Positions 1 through 8,851 of a stretch of 64,000 nucleotides of DNA are shown piece after piece (within the stretch, counting starts at the first letter, position 1; every line of letters begins with the position of its first letter). The position numbers were made by a program, and so were the translations under genes. The DNA comes from Paenibacillus sp. JZ16. Lineage in GTDB: Bacteria > Bacillota > Bacilli > Paenibacillales > Paenibacillaceae. The notes below the pieces were generated by a model. It saw only the letters and a program-made list of their open reading frames with translations, was not told the origin of the DNA and ran no database searches. The stretch spans positions 7,267,001-7,331,000 of the forward strand of contig NZ_CP017659.1 in the NCBI RefSeq assembly GCF_015326965.1, written 5' to 3'.

Positions 1-231
1 CTGATAACAACGTTGATTAATGTCATAAGACAACGTTTGACTGTGTATCGTAGTACTATATAATTACTTATATAGCTTGATTAAGTCGGAATAAGACAAG
101 GAGATGAGACCATTGGGAAGTTGATGCGTAGTCCGAACACGCTGTTATGCTTGATGGCACCACACATTTTTAATAACCGAAGGAGGTGTTCCTATTCGTC
201 ATAGCATGCTGTATGGCGGGTAGGAGATCGA
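1..231 (+). promoter_or_regulatory. Leader region upstream of the CNNM/CBS gene
   Basis: No complete gene lies here. A strong Shine-Dalgarno sequence (AAGGAGGTG, 180-188) sits far from the downstream start. It is well spaced for a possible ATT-initiated 9-codon leader peptide (194-223, I/M-R-H-S-M-L-Y-G-G) whose stop overlaps the downstream SD. AGGA and TCCT around 181-192 could pair and mask that SD. I compared the leader by eye with the magnesium M-box and other riboswitches and could not match it with confidence. Confidence 0.35.
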
Positions 232-1551
232 TTGAGTGACCCCTTACCGAGTTTGATAAGTTTAACCTTGGTATTGATTCTCGTCCTGTTAAATGGATTT
301 TTTGTATCGGCTGAATTAGCTTTCGTTAAAGTGAAAAGCAGCCGTATTGACGCTCTGGCCGAAGAAGGACATAGACGTGCAAAATTTGCGCAGAACATAT
401 TGAAGAACCTGGACGGATATATATCCGCATGCCAGTTTGGTATTACCATCGTGTCCATTGGACTCGGATGGATTGGCGAAAGAACGATATCCGCCATGAT
501 TACGCCTTGGTTTCATGGCATAGGCTGGAGCAATACAGCCGTTCATGCCGTGTCCTTGGTAATTGCCTTCATCCTGATTGCACTCATGCACATTGTATTT
601 GGTGCATTGGCGCCCAAGACAGTGGCTGTACGTAAGGCGGAACAAATTGCGCTGCTATCTGCAGGCCCACTGCGGGTGTTTTACACGATGATGTTCCCGT
701 TTATCTGGTTTGCCAATGGGCTCTCCAATAATGTTCTCCGTTTATTCCGGATGCAACCGGTGGTTGAACGGAATGTTCATACCGAGGAAGAACTGCGGGA
801 TATGATGAAAGAGAGCAGTGAGAGCGGCCTGATGGATAGCACGGATATGGTGTTGGTAGACAACATTTTTGAATTTGCCGACACGACAGCAAGGGAGATC
901 ATGATCCCCAGAACAGAAATGATCTGCTTATACAACAATCTTTCATTGGAAGAAAATCTGAAGATCGCAAGCGAGGGGATGCGAACCCGTTATCCGATTT
1001 GTGACGAAGACAAGGATCATATCATTGGCTTTATTCACATTAAAGATCTGATGCGCGGATTCGTTCGTGACCAGCTTTCCTTGATTCGCCCGATCATTGC
1101 TGTTCCTGAGTCGATCAAGATCAGCGATCTGCTGCGAAGAATGCAGCGGAGCAAGACGCAAATTGCCATTCTAATTGATGAATACGGCGGGACTTCAGGA
1201 CTCGTAACCCTGGAGGACATCATGGAAGAAATCGTCGGTGAAATTCAAGATGAGTTTGACGAAGAGCGTCCGGGCATTGAAAAGGTGGGGGAGGATGAAT
1301 ACTCCATTGATGGATTGATGCTGATCGATGAAATTAATGACCAATTTGGTCTGAACGTGGATACAGAAGACTATGATACTATCGGTGGATGGCTGTCCTC
1401 GCGTCTTGAGGTGCTGCTCCCACACAAAGGTCAATCTGTCATGTATGAGGATTATCGCTTTGTGATTGAGGAGACCGAGAATAAACGGATTTCGCGGATT
1501 CGTCTGATCAGGCAGCAGCAGCAGCTGATTCAGGAAGAAGCAGGTGCGTAA
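232..1551 (+). CDS. CNNM/DUF21-CBS-CorC (hemolysin/TlyC-like) membrane protein
   Basis: This 439-residue protein has the three-part CNNM/CorC layout. A DUF21 membrane domain (about residues 5-190, several hydrophobic segments starting at LVLILVLLNGFFVSAE) is followed by paired CBS domains (about 205-335, with REIMIPRTEM and GGTSGLVTLEDIMEEIVGEI) and a C-terminal CorC/HlyC domain (about 350-430). Members of the family in Bacillus take part in Mg2+ or other divalent-cation efflux; the old name hemolysin is not supported by anything seen here. Start is a TTG at 232 with GGAG five bases upstream. It appears monocistronic, ending at a strong terminator. The ion specificity is unknown. Confidence 0.88.
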   Translation: MSDPLPSLISLTLVLILVLLNGFFVSAELAFVKVKSSRIDALAEEGHRRAKFAQNILKNLDGYISACQFGITIVSIGLGWIGERTISAMITPWFHGIGWSNTAVHAVSLVIAFILIALMHIVFGALAPKTVAVRKAEQIALLSAGPLRVFYTMMFPFIWFANGLSNNVLRLFRMQPVVERNVHTEEELRDMMKESSESGLMDSTDMVLVDNIFEFADTTAREIMIPRTEMICLYNNLSLEENLKIASEGMRTRYPICDEDKDHIIGFIHIKDLMRGFVRDQLSLIRPIIAVPESIKISDLLRRMQRSKTQIAILIDEYGGTSGLVTLEDIMEEIVGEIQDEFDEERPGIEKVGEDEYSIDGLMLIDEINDQFGLNVDTEDYDTIGGWLSSRLEVLLPHKGQSVMYEDYRFVIEETENKRISRIRLIRQQQQLIQEEAGA

Positions 1552-1562
1552 ACTGGATATTA

Positions 1563-1600
1563 GAAGAAGCCTCGACAATATATGTCGAGGCTTCTTTTTA
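1563..1600 (+). terminator. Rho-independent terminator of the CNNM gene
   Basis: The arms GAAGCCTCGACA and TGTCGAGGCTTC form a perfect 12-bp stem with a short loop, followed by a T-run. Confidence 0.93.
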
Positions 1601-1713
1601 TTTGCAGAAAAGTTTCAAAAAATATATCAATCCATGAAGAATTAGAAACTTTTGTTCTGTCACTGCGTGTTAAAATATGGATGTACCTATTACATTGAAA
1701 GAAAGGTGATATG

Positions 1714-2211
1714 ATGTCAAAAGTACGCAGTCCTAAACGTATAGCTTCAGCGGTTGCAGTCAGTGTTCTATTAAGTTTATCTCTGGCAGGAGGGGCTTAC
1801 GCGGATTCGGCTACAGACATTGCACCCGGTGCCTTAACGACTCCGCCTCCTGTGGAAATGAACCTAAATTCTTCTCTCAACACGTTAGCCAATAAATATT
1901 TGATGGATTATTTTTCTTCGATAGGGAAAGTAAGCAGTACTCAAGTAGGGATTAGCGCCACTACCAGTGCTTCTCAAGCTGTAGATTCTCTGGGTATCAA
2001 TTATGTTCTTCAACGCTGGACGGGCTCCGCTTGGGTCGATTCGGGAGCTTCATACGATAACGGAACGAGTAGAGCCTCTCTGAGCGGAAGCAAGACTTTT
2101 AGTGTGCAGGCGGGTTATTATTACCGGGCCAAGACGATTCACTGGGTCAAAGAGAGCGGTACATATGAAGAAGGAACTTATCACACGAGCTCGATATTGG
2201 TAGCACAATAA
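1714..2211 (+). CDS. Small secreted protein of unknown function
   Basis: About 165 residues with a clear Sec signal peptide: basic N-terminus (SKVRSPKR), a hydrophobic core near residues 10-27 and an AYA-DS cleavage site. The mature part is rich in Ser, Thr and Tyr. It has beta-strand-like patterns (YVLQRWTGSAWV, YYYRAKTIHWV) resembling small extracellular beta-sandwich proteins of Bacillales, possibly the DUF6147 group. ATG codons occur at 1711 and 1714; the second is better spaced from AAAGGTG. It stands alone between two terminators. Function unknown. Confidence 0.7.
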   Translation: MSKVRSPKRIASAVAVSVLLSLSLAGGAYADSATDIAPGALTTPPPVEMNLNSSLNTLANKYLMDYFSSIGKVSSTQVGISATTSASQAVDSLGINYVLQRWTGSAWVDSGASYDNGTSRASLSGSKTFSVQAGYYYRAKTIHWVKESGTYEEGTYHTSSILVAQ

Positions 2212-2231
2212 TCCGAATATGGATTTATGAT

Positions 2232-2280
2232 GGGAGTGCCTCGCAAGATCCTAGATCTTGCAGGGCACCCTCTTTTTTTG
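2232..2280 (+). terminator. Terminator of the small secreted protein gene
   Basis: Imperfect stem (GAGTGCC..GCAAGAT pairing with ATCTTGC..GGGCACCCTC) followed by seven Ts on the plus strand. Confidence 0.75.
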
Positions 2281-2445
2281 CATCGAAAGACGCTCCGTAC
2301 AGGAAGCGTTTCACCCTTCGCTGGCCCATCATCTGCTGATCTGTGTGGGCAGCCATGGAACAAAAAGGTCGAAGACCAGCCCTTAAGCCTGTCTTCAACC
2401 ATTTTATTGGGAACAACCTGTTCTTTTTTTAGATTCTCTAAAAAA
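2281..2445. other. Intergenic stretch without recognisable gene
   Basis: Open frames cross this stretch on both strands but none has a convincing ribosome site or family signature. It lies between convergent genes. I see no promoter or repeat. Confidence 0.5.
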
Positions 2446-3258
2446 TCATTGTATGCTGTTTGCAATTTTTATGAATTCATCTTCTGTGAAGAAGCCGCTA
2501 ATGGATACAATCACTTGATCATTATCGTATAAGAAGCGAAGGTTAGTCTCGGTTAAATAGGCTTTTGCTCCGGATTCAAGAATAATCGTCTTCTTAATAT
2601 CCCCATTGAGATTGATCATTTTACCAAGTGTCATCCCGATAAGATCTATATGGAAAAACTTTTCTTCCGAATTCTTATAATGAAGATGAAGCTCTTCAAA
2701 AACCGGATTTTCATCCGTTATTAATGCTGTAGCCTCATAGAATTTGTAATCTTCCGGTAGATAATTGATTTTTGGTATTTTAAAAGGTGCGCGTTTTTGC
2801 GATTCTGTCAGAGATTCATCGGTATCTGTGAAAGTTATATATTCGGTTTCCACTAATTGAGCTGGCGGCACATACCCTTCGGGTTCTATTCCCTGCTCCG
2901 GTGGGGGAGCCGTTAATGCCTTGCTCTTATCAACAGGCTCTCGCATACCGAAAATTTGGGTCACCACACCATTTCCCCAATCCTTGATCTCCTGATAAAC
3001 CGGTGTTACCGCTTGAGTTACAGAGGATGGAGAGAATATCAATGCACCAAAGGCCATCGATGCTGCGATGACTCCGGCTAACTGAAAAGTGCGTCGACGC
3101 TGTTTCTTTTTGTGTACCTGTTTGATTTGCTGTTGAACCTGCTGCCAGGATTGTCGTTTAGATTCAATGTCAGTAGGGAGTGAGGAACGTGAAGCTGCAC
3201 GATCAAAGGCTTCGTCAAACGCCTCATCAAACCAATCATCGTATTTTTCGTTGCTCAT
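2446..3258 (-). CDS. Anti-sigma factor, membrane-anchored, DUF4367-like
   Basis: A 270-residue single-pass membrane protein. An acidic, Trp-containing N-terminal segment (DDWFDEAFDEAFDRA) and a Gln/Lys-rich helix (about 35-55) face the cytoplasm. One transmembrane helix spans about 58-76, followed by an extracellular domain of about 190 residues resembling DUF4367. This fits the anti-sigma/regulator partner of the ECF sigma gene just upstream, with which it overlaps by 23 bases. Start ATG 3258 is chosen because GGGGTGA lies correctly ahead of it; an in-frame GTG at 3267 is possible. The signal sensed is unknown. Confidence 0.78.
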   Translation of the reverse strand: MSNEKYDDWFDEAFDEAFDRAASRSSLPTDIESKRQSWQQVQQQIKQVHKKKQRRRTFQLAGVIAASMAFGALIFSPSSVTQAVTPVYQEIKDWGNGVVTQIFGMREPVDKSKALTAPPPEQGIEPEGYVPPAQLVETEYITFTDTDESLTESQKRAPFKIPKINYLPEDYKFYEATALITDENPVFEELHLHYKNSEEKFFHIDLIGMTLGKMINLNGDIKKTIILESGAKAYLTETNLRFLYDNDQVIVSISGFFTEDEFIKIANSIQ

Positions 3259-3826
3259 CCAATTCACCCCACTCTCTATACAGCATTTTCTTTACGGATT
3301 CTCTGGCGCGGAACAAGCGCTGCTTCACGATCTCTTCGCGAGTATTCAGCAGCTCCGCGATTTCTCTGTACGTCAGACTATGCTTCCACCGATACTCAAT
3401 CAATAGCTTGTATTCAGGCTTCAATTGGTCGAGATAATGCTCGATGGATTCCTCCAGCATATTCGACTCCACCTGATGTTCGACGTTCGTGGAAGAAACT
3501 ACCACGTCCTCTTCATTAATAAAAACACTCTCGACATCCACTTGGTTACGGTATTTTTTATTTTTTCTTAAATAATTCATGGTTGAGTTTTTGGCGACGA
3601 CACGGAGCCATCCCCGCATCTTGCTTTCGGTTTCAAAATTCGGCTTACTTGTAATCACTTTTATAAAGGACTCCTGAATGATATCCTCAACAGCAGCATG
3701 ATCCCGTACGACATACAGTATCTGTCCATAAACGAGGTCATAAAATTCATAATAGACTTCTTCCTGAATAGGTTCGCTCAGATCAGCGAAATCTGCTGCA
3801 AGGAGGAGCTGTAATCGGTTGGACAC
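3236..3826 (-). CDS. ECF-type RNA polymerase sigma factor
   Basis: About 196 residues. Region 2 is visible near the N-terminus (IQEEVYYEFYDLVYG, then EDIIQESFIKV and RGWLRVVAKNSTMNYLRK). Region 4 is at the C-terminus with the helix-turn-helix LTYREIAELLNTREEIVKQRL. The linker is Val/Glu-rich. I prefer the GTG start at 3826 because GAGGGG precedes it; an ATG at 3871 would add 15 residues with a poor ribosome site. It should recruit core RNA polymerase to a stress regulon when released by the overlapping anti-sigma factor. Its target promoters cannot be read from this window. Confidence 0.88.
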   Translation of the reverse strand: MSNRLQLLLAADFADLSEPIQEEVYYEFYDLVYGQILYVVRDHAAVEDIIQESFIKVITSKPNFETESKMRGWLRVVAKNSTMNYLRKNKKYRNQVDVESVFINEEDVVVSSTNVEHQVESNMLEESIEHYLDQLKPEYKLLIEYRWKHSLTYREIAELLNTREEIVKQRLFRARESVKKMLYREWGELDEQRKIR

Positions 3827-4130
3827 GCGATAATCCCCTCTCTGGTGTAACCATCCTATTTCTCTCATCATTTTACAACATATCGGGTAAAAAAGCCCTA
3901 TTAATTCTAATAACAGCCGACTCTGAAGACTGTTTCCGGGAAACGGGTTGATCCTTATGAAGTCATGTGGTTGAAGCGCATTAGCTTATGAAATAATATG
4001 GCAATCTTAGATATGCGTCCATCTCTTCATCATATGCTCGGCAATCTATCGGTATTAATCAAAATAGGGTTGAAGTTGCATCGGGAATCGGGAAGGGAAG
4101 GGAAAGGAAAGGGCTAGAAGGTCCATTATG
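3827..4130. other. Intergenic region upstream of the sigma/anti-sigma operon
   Basis: About 300 bases with no credible gene. It includes a purine-rich tract near 4080-4115 (repeated GGGAA/GGAAA). The sigma operon promoter must lie near 3870-3960 on the minus strand, but I could not identify a convincing ECF or sigma-A promoter. Confidence 0.45.
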
Positions 4131-4171
4131 AAAAAAACAGAGCAGCCTCTAATTAAAAGACTGCTCTGTTG
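4131..4171 (-). terminator. Terminator of the first M29 aminopeptidase gene
   Basis: On the minus strand ACAGAGCAG pairs with CTGCTCTGT across an AT-rich loop, followed by a run of Ts. Confidence 0.85.
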
Positions 4172-4219
4172 CAGATTTCCGATCTCATTGTGTCATGCAC
4201 ATAACGAAAATGTAGCGGT

Positions 4220-5449
4220 TTAAGCCCAATTGCCGTCGATGAATACAGGCTCCTCTTTGCCATCATGAGTGATTCCGGTAATATGAAGCTCTTTGGAGCC
4301 CATCATGAAGTCAACGTGGGTAATGCTGGTGTTCAGACCGCTTGCTTGAAGCTGTTCGGACGTCATGGTCTTGCCGCCCTCAAGGTTAAAGGCATACGCG
4401 CTGCCGATGGCCAGGTGACAGGAAGCATTTTCGTCAAACAGTGTGTTGTAATACAAAATACCGCTTTCCGAGATCGGGGAGCGATAAGGCACAAGGGCAA
4501 CCTCGCCAAGATAATGTGAGCCTTCATCCATGGAGATCAGGCGGGTTAAGGTATCTTCGCCTTGTTCCGCGGAAAAATCGACGATGCGGCCATTCTCGAA
4601 CGTGATCGAGAAATTGTCAATGATGTTGCCGCCGTAGCTCAAAGGCTTCGTGCTGCGTACGGTGCCGTTCACGCCGGTTTTGAGCGGAGCGGTGAACACT
4701 TCCTCCGTCGGAATGTTGGCAACGAAACGCTCGCCTTTCTCGTTGTGACTGCCCGCTTGGGCCCAGATATGTCCCTCCGGAAGCTCGATCGTAAGATCCG
4801 TCCCTGGTGAAGTGAAGCGAAGCTTATGATACTTCTTGGCATTGAGTTCATCCGATTTGTGCTGGAGGGTCGTGATATGATCTTCCCATGCACCAATGGG
4901 ATCTTCGAGATCCGCGCGGACCACGTGGAATATCGCATCCCACATTTTATCCACCTGCTGCTCGGCCGGAACGTCAGGGAACACCTTGGCAGCCCAATCA
5001 GGGGAAGCATAGGCAATGCCGGTCCAGCTCATTTTATCGGCTTGCTGATATTGCCGGTATTTCGCCATAGCGGCGCCATATGTACGCTGGTAATTGGAAA
5101 TACGCTCCGGATCAACGCCTTTAAGCAGGTCAGGGTTCGAGGAGAGAATGGTCAAGAAAGCAGCCCCTTGCTCGGCAAGCTCGGTTACTTCCTCCGCATA
5201 ATATGTCGGCGGCTCCAGAAAAGCTTCGTCTGGTGCCAGGTCGTACCGTATCCGGTTCACAACCTCATCACTATAGTTCACCTTTACTTGCTTGGCACCC
5301 GTTTCATAAGCTTTCTTCACGATAAGACGTACCAACGGTGCAGCATCGATCATGGCGTTAACGACCAGCGTTTGTCCCGGCTGCACATTAGCACCCACCT
5401 TGACTGCAAGCTCCGCGTAGCGTTCCATTTTTTGTTCAAAGTTGGACAT
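4220..5449 (-). CDS. M29 family metallo-aminopeptidase (AmpS/PepS type), copy 1
   Basis: A 409-residue cytosolic peptidase of the M29 (thermophilic aminopeptidase) family, which removes N-terminal residues with a two-metal centre. Family landmarks are the N-terminal YAELAVKVGANVQPGQTLVV, the GTDLTIELPEGHIW segment, the NIPTEEVFTAP metal-binding Glu region, and near the C-terminus GEVALVPY, NTLFDENASCHLA and THVDFMMG. Full length for the family. It lies 168 bases downstream of a paralog (5617-6849) separated by a terminator-like hairpin, so this is a local gene duplication with independent transcription likely. Start ATG 5449 follows GGAGGGG. Confidence 0.93.
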   Translation of the reverse strand: MSNFEQKMERYAELAVKVGANVQPGQTLVVNAMIDAAPLVRLIVKKAYETGAKQVKVNYSDEVVNRIRYDLAPDEAFLEPPTYYAEEVTELAEQGAAFLTILSSNPDLLKGVDPERISNYQRTYGAAMAKYRQYQQADKMSWTGIAYASPDWAAKVFPDVPAEQQVDKMWDAIFHVVRADLEDPIGAWEDHITTLQHKSDELNAKKYHKLRFTSPGTDLTIELPEGHIWAQAGSHNEKGERFVANIPTEEVFTAPLKTGVNGTVRSTKPLSYGGNIIDNFSITFENGRIVDFSAEQGEDTLTRLISMDEGSHYLGEVALVPYRSPISESGILYYNTLFDENASCHLAIGSAYAFNLEGGKTMTSEQLQASGLNTSITHVDFMMGSKELHITGITHDGKEEPVFIDGNWA

Positions 5450-5569
5450 GACAGCCCCTCCATTTCCTTTATGCTATCAATAAGTAATTTGATGCGCTTT
5501 CTTGATTATGACACAATTTTTCCGTTTGTAAATCAACCTCAGGTCAATTAAAAGCCGGAAAAGTTCAAG

Positions 5570-5602
5570 AAAGCAGCTACTTCATATGAAATAGCTGCTT
5601 TA
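5570..5602 (-). terminator. Probable terminator of the second M29 gene
   Basis: Perfect inverted repeat AAGCAGCTA / TAGCTGCTT around a 12-base loop. The minus-strand tail is only moderately T-rich. Confidence 0.65.
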
Positions 5603-5616
5603 TACTGTCCCGTATC

Positions 5617-6849
5617 TTAAAATGCCCAGTTTCCTTTCAGGAATACCGGTTCTTCCTTGCCGTCCGCCGTCACTCCGTAAATATCCATGTCGCCAGAGCC
5701 GATCATGAAATCAACATGGGTTACACTCGTATTGAGACCGCTTTGAATCAATTGCTCCTGATTCATATCTTTTCCGCCTTCCAAGCAGAAAGCATAAGCG
5801 CTGCCGAGTGCAAGGTGGTTGGAGGCATTCTCATCAAACAACGTATTGTAATACAGGATGTTGGACTCCGAGATCGGGGATTGATGCGGCACCAGCGCCA
5901 CTTCTCCAAGATAACGGGCACCCTCATCCATGTTCAGGAGACGCTCAAGGGTTTCATAACCTTGCTCTGCCGTGAAGCTGACTACTTTACCTTCTTCAAA
6001 AGTAAGGGAGAAATTGTTCACGATGTTTCCGGCATAACTCAAAGGCTTCGTGCTGTGTACGGTTCCGTTGACGCCTGTTTTGAGCGGAGCAGTAAAAACC
6101 TCTTCTGTTGGCATGTTAGCCACAAAGGAATGTCCGCGTTCGTTGATGCTGTCGCCTTGCGCCCAAATATGCCCTTCCGGCAGCTCAATGGTAAGATCGG
6201 TTCCCGGTGCGATATAGTGGAGTTTCTTGTATTTCTTAGCGTTCAACACGGTGGATTTCGCTTCAAGCACTTCGAGGTGCTTGTTCCAGGCTTCAACCGG
6301 GTTATCCTGATCCACACGCACGGTGTGGAAGATGGCATCCCACAATTTGCCGACTTGTTCGGATTCCGGCACATCCGGGAACACCTTGGCTGCCCAAGCT
6401 GCTGAAGGCACAGCGATCAGACACCAGCTAAACTTGTCGGACTGCTGATAAGCGCGATAGGTCTTCAATGCTTCTCCGCGCGCTTTGTAGAAGTTTCCGA
6501 TACGCTCGGAATCAATGCCGCTGAGCAGATCGGGATTTTCGGCAAGCACGTGCAGAATGGCTGCGCCGTTCTCCACCAATTCCGTCATTTCGCCGGCATA
6601 CCATTTTGGCGCTTCGGTAAACACGTCATCTGCAGCCTTTTCGAATTGAAGTCGTGTTATTGTTTCGTCGTTCCACAGAATCTTAACCAGGCGGGCACCC
6701 GCTTCATATGCCTTTTTGGCAATCAAGCGAGTGAATTCGGCGGAATCAACAGGAGCATGAACCACTAAGGTTTGTCCTTCTTGTATGTTAACTCCAACCT
6801 TTACAGCCAACTCGGCATATTTGTCCAAGTATGTATTGAAATCGGACAT
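5617..6849 (-). CDS. M29 family metallo-aminopeptidase (AmpS/PepS type), copy 2
   Basis: A 410-residue paralog of the 4220-5449 product, with the same length, order and motifs (YAELAVKVGVNIQEGQTLVV, GTDLTIELPEGHIWAQ, NMPTEEVFTAPLKTGVNG, ALVPHQSPISESNILYYNTL, THVDFMIGSGDM). The two proteins are alignable end to end without large gaps and differ throughout, so the duplication is old, not a recent tandem error. Both retain the acidic and His positions expected for the metal site, so both are probably active. Substrate preference may differ. Start ATG 6849 follows GGAGGG. Confidence 0.93.
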   Translation of the reverse strand: MSDFNTYLDKYAELAVKVGVNIQEGQTLVVHAPVDSAEFTRLIAKKAYEAGARLVKILWNDETITRLQFEKAADDVFTEAPKWYAGEMTELVENGAAILHVLAENPDLLSGIDSERIGNFYKARGEALKTYRAYQQSDKFSWCLIAVPSAAWAAKVFPDVPESEQVGKLWDAIFHTVRVDQDNPVEAWNKHLEVLEAKSTVLNAKKYKKLHYIAPGTDLTIELPEGHIWAQGDSINERGHSFVANMPTEEVFTAPLKTGVNGTVHSTKPLSYAGNIVNNFSLTFEEGKVVSFTAEQGYETLERLLNMDEGARYLGEVALVPHQSPISESNILYYNTLFDENASNHLALGSAYAFCLEGGKDMNQEQLIQSGLNTSVTHVDFMIGSGDMDIYGVTADGKEEPVFLKGNWAF

Positions 6850-6992
6850 TTGGTACCCTCCAATGCAATTTAATTTACCAACCCATATTATACTAGATCA
6901 TGGCGTATAATAAAAACAATAATCAGCTGCCAGGAAAAGTGATATACTGAGTCTTGTGAGTGCTTTACAACGTAATGAAGGAGCGTGAAAAC

Positions 6993-7268
6993 GTGTCAGA
7001 AGTCCGAATCGAGCGTGCGGATATGAAGCGGGATGACAGCGATCAGTTCGTAGGATATACCGTATTTTCTATAGATGGACATGCATCAGCCTACGAGATT
7101 ACTTTCCTGAGCAAGAATGGCCGGGACTGGGACTACAGCTTGAACTTCGCTGGCGAGCCAGGAATCGAGGAGCAGTTTCTTCAGATTGACGAGCGGATTG
7201 AAGCCGATAACGAATTGTTTGATGACTTGCTGGATGCTGCCATCGATGCTAGCGAGTTCGGCGAATAA
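6993..7268 (+). CDS. Conserved small acidic protein of unknown function
   Basis: About 91 residues, acidic, with alternating beta-like segments (QFVGYTVFSIDGH, AYEITFLSKNGRDW) and a highly acidic helical C-terminus (DERIEADNELFDDLLDAAID). I recognise no family. GTG at 6993 is chosen because AAGGAG lies nine bases ahead; an in-frame GTG at 6960 has no ribosome site. It is monocistronic, divergent from the neighbouring aminopeptidase gene, and followed by a strong terminator. Probably cytoplasmic. Confidence 0.7.
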   Translation: MSEVRIERADMKRDDSDQFVGYTVFSIDGHASAYEITFLSKNGRDWDYSLNFAGEPGIEEQFLQIDERIEADNELFDDLLDAAIDASEFGE

Positions 7269-7298
7269 GAGACGATTTTAGAAATGTATTCCAATGAA

Positions 7299-7345
7299 AC
7301 AAACCGTACGCCTCCCATGGAAGGGGGAAGTGTACGGTTTGTTTA
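7299..7345 (+). terminator. Terminator of the small acidic protein gene
   Basis: The stem AACCGTACGCCTCCC / GGGGGAAGTGTACGGTT with a small internal mismatch is followed by TGTTT. Confidence 0.8.
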
Positions 7346-7421
7346 AGATTGTATAAGCTTTCAGGTAAGCTGAACACATTCGATAATCGCAAAAAAAGTT
7401 CCGACATGGGAGACGTATAAC

Positions 7422-8774
7422 TTAACCAATCGTAATCCGGCCTTCCGGATGGCGGTACAGTTCTTTATTATTCTTGCGACTCAGCGCATAAGCAAGGGTT
7501 AGCGGTCCTAACCGGCCAAGGAACATGAGCAGGGAAATGGTCACCTTACCAACCCCGGACAGCTCGGTTGTAAGTCCCATGGATAGCCCGGCAGTACCGA
7601 ACGCGGATACGGCTTCAAACAGAATTCTTAAGAATTCGCCAGATTCCGTAATGGACAGAAACATGGAAGCTCCCACCAATAGCAGCAACGATAGAATCGT
7701 TAGTGTAATGGAACGGTAAACCAGGGCTTGGGAGATTCGATTGCGATAGAGAACAACGTCCCGTTTTCCCTGGATCATCGTAACGACGGCACCGATAAGT
7801 ACGGCAAAAGTAGTCACTTTAATTCCGCCCCCCGTTGATCCGGGAGCTGCCCCGATGAACATCAGGATAATCATGAAGAACTGGGAGGATTGCTCCAGAC
7901 TCGCGATATCCAAGGTGCTGACGCCACCGGAACGGGGAGTGATCGATTGGAATAGGGAAGCCATGATTTTTACCGGGTACGAAAGCGGCCCTAATGTTTT
8001 GGGATTGCCATGCTCCAGAATAAAGATCATGACAGCCCCAATTACGATTAATAGTGACGTTACGGTTAATACAACCTTGGAATGAAGAGACAGTTTCTTG
8101 CATTTCGGATATTCAATAAGATCAAAAATGACGATAAAGCCGACTCCTCCAAGGAAGATCAAAAGCATGAGAATAATATTGACAAAAGGATCCGCTACAT
8201 AGGTTGCAAATCCTGAGAAGGGTCCGTGAATTTGGCCAAAGAGGTCAAAGCCTGCATTGTTGAATATGGAAATACTCTGGAATATGCCGAAGTAAGCCGC
8301 ATCGGAAAGCGGCATGATGGCAGAGAACCTGAGCGTTAGCAGTAATGCGCCTGCCCCTTCTATGATCAGCGTATAGACGAGCACTCTTCGGATAAGGTCT
8401 ACAATCCCTTGAATTTGGTATTGTCCCATTGCTTCCTGAAGGATCATGCGCTCCCGAAGCGAGATTCTGCGGTTGAACATCAATGCAATCCAGGTGGCTG
8501 AGGTCATAAAGCCCAATCCGCCAAGCTGAACGAGCATGAGCATGACAATTTGTCCAAATATGGACCAATGGGTCCCTGTATCCACAACGGTTAAACCCGT
8601 TACACTGATGGCGGAAACTGCTGTGAAGAGAGCATCTACGATTGGGGTAGAAGTTCCGTCCGCCGTAGCAATGGGAAGTTTCAGCAGGAACGTCCCAATC
8701 AGTGTAATCGAAGCAAAGCCGATTGCCAGAAATTTGGGAGGGGTCATTTGGTTGCGAAGGTCTTTCTTTTTCAT
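7422..8774 (-). CDS. ktrB: TrkH/KtrB family potassium uptake channel subunit
   Basis: A 450-residue integral membrane protein with the four-fold membrane-pore-membrane repeat of Ktr/Trk K+ transporters. Selectivity-filter-like segments can be seen, for example SAISVTGLTVVDTGTHW, FNNAGFDLFG, TPRSGGVSTLDI and SAFGTAGLSMGL. KtrB works as a dimer with a cytosolic RCK ring (KtrA), and no such gene lies next to it; an unlinked subunit is common in Bacillus (KtrD/KtrC). ATG 8774 has AAAGGA eight bases ahead and gives the usual short basic N-terminus (MKKKDLRNQ); upstream in-frame codons look untranslated. Confidence 0.88.
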   Translation of the reverse strand: MKKKDLRNQMTPPKFLAIGFASITLIGTFLLKLPIATADGTSTPIVDALFTAVSAISVTGLTVVDTGTHWSIFGQIVMLMLVQLGGLGFMTSATWIALMFNRRISLRERMILQEAMGQYQIQGIVDLIRRVLVYTLIIEGAGALLLTLRFSAIMPLSDAAYFGIFQSISIFNNAGFDLFGQIHGPFSGFATYVADPFVNIILMLLIFLGGVGFIVIFDLIEYPKCKKLSLHSKVVLTVTSLLIVIGAVMIFILEHGNPKTLGPLSYPVKIMASLFQSITPRSGGVSTLDIASLEQSSQFFMIILMFIGAAPGSTGGGIKVTTFAVLIGAVVTMIQGKRDVVLYRNRISQALVYRSITLTILSLLLLVGASMFLSITESGEFLRILFEAVSAFGTAGLSMGLTTELSGVGKVTISLLMFLGRLGPLTLAYALSRKNNKELYRHPEGRITIG

Positions 8775-8851
8775 GCCAATTATCCTTTTCCGAAAGTTTA
8801 AATTTGAAATCATTCTCTAATATAACACGAAAGGTGAATCATTTAACCATC

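Noticed and set aside
1..231. M-box or other known riboswitch
   Set aside because: Some short strings looked similar by eye, but the conserved core order was not there; left as an unclassified leader.
232..1551. Hemolysin toxin
   Set aside because: The family label is historical; the domain set (DUF21, CBS, CorC) indicates a cation transporter.
2181..2465. Minus-strand ORF overlapping the end of the anti-sigma gene
   Set aside because: No ribosome site, starts inside another gene, and crosses the terminator hairpin.
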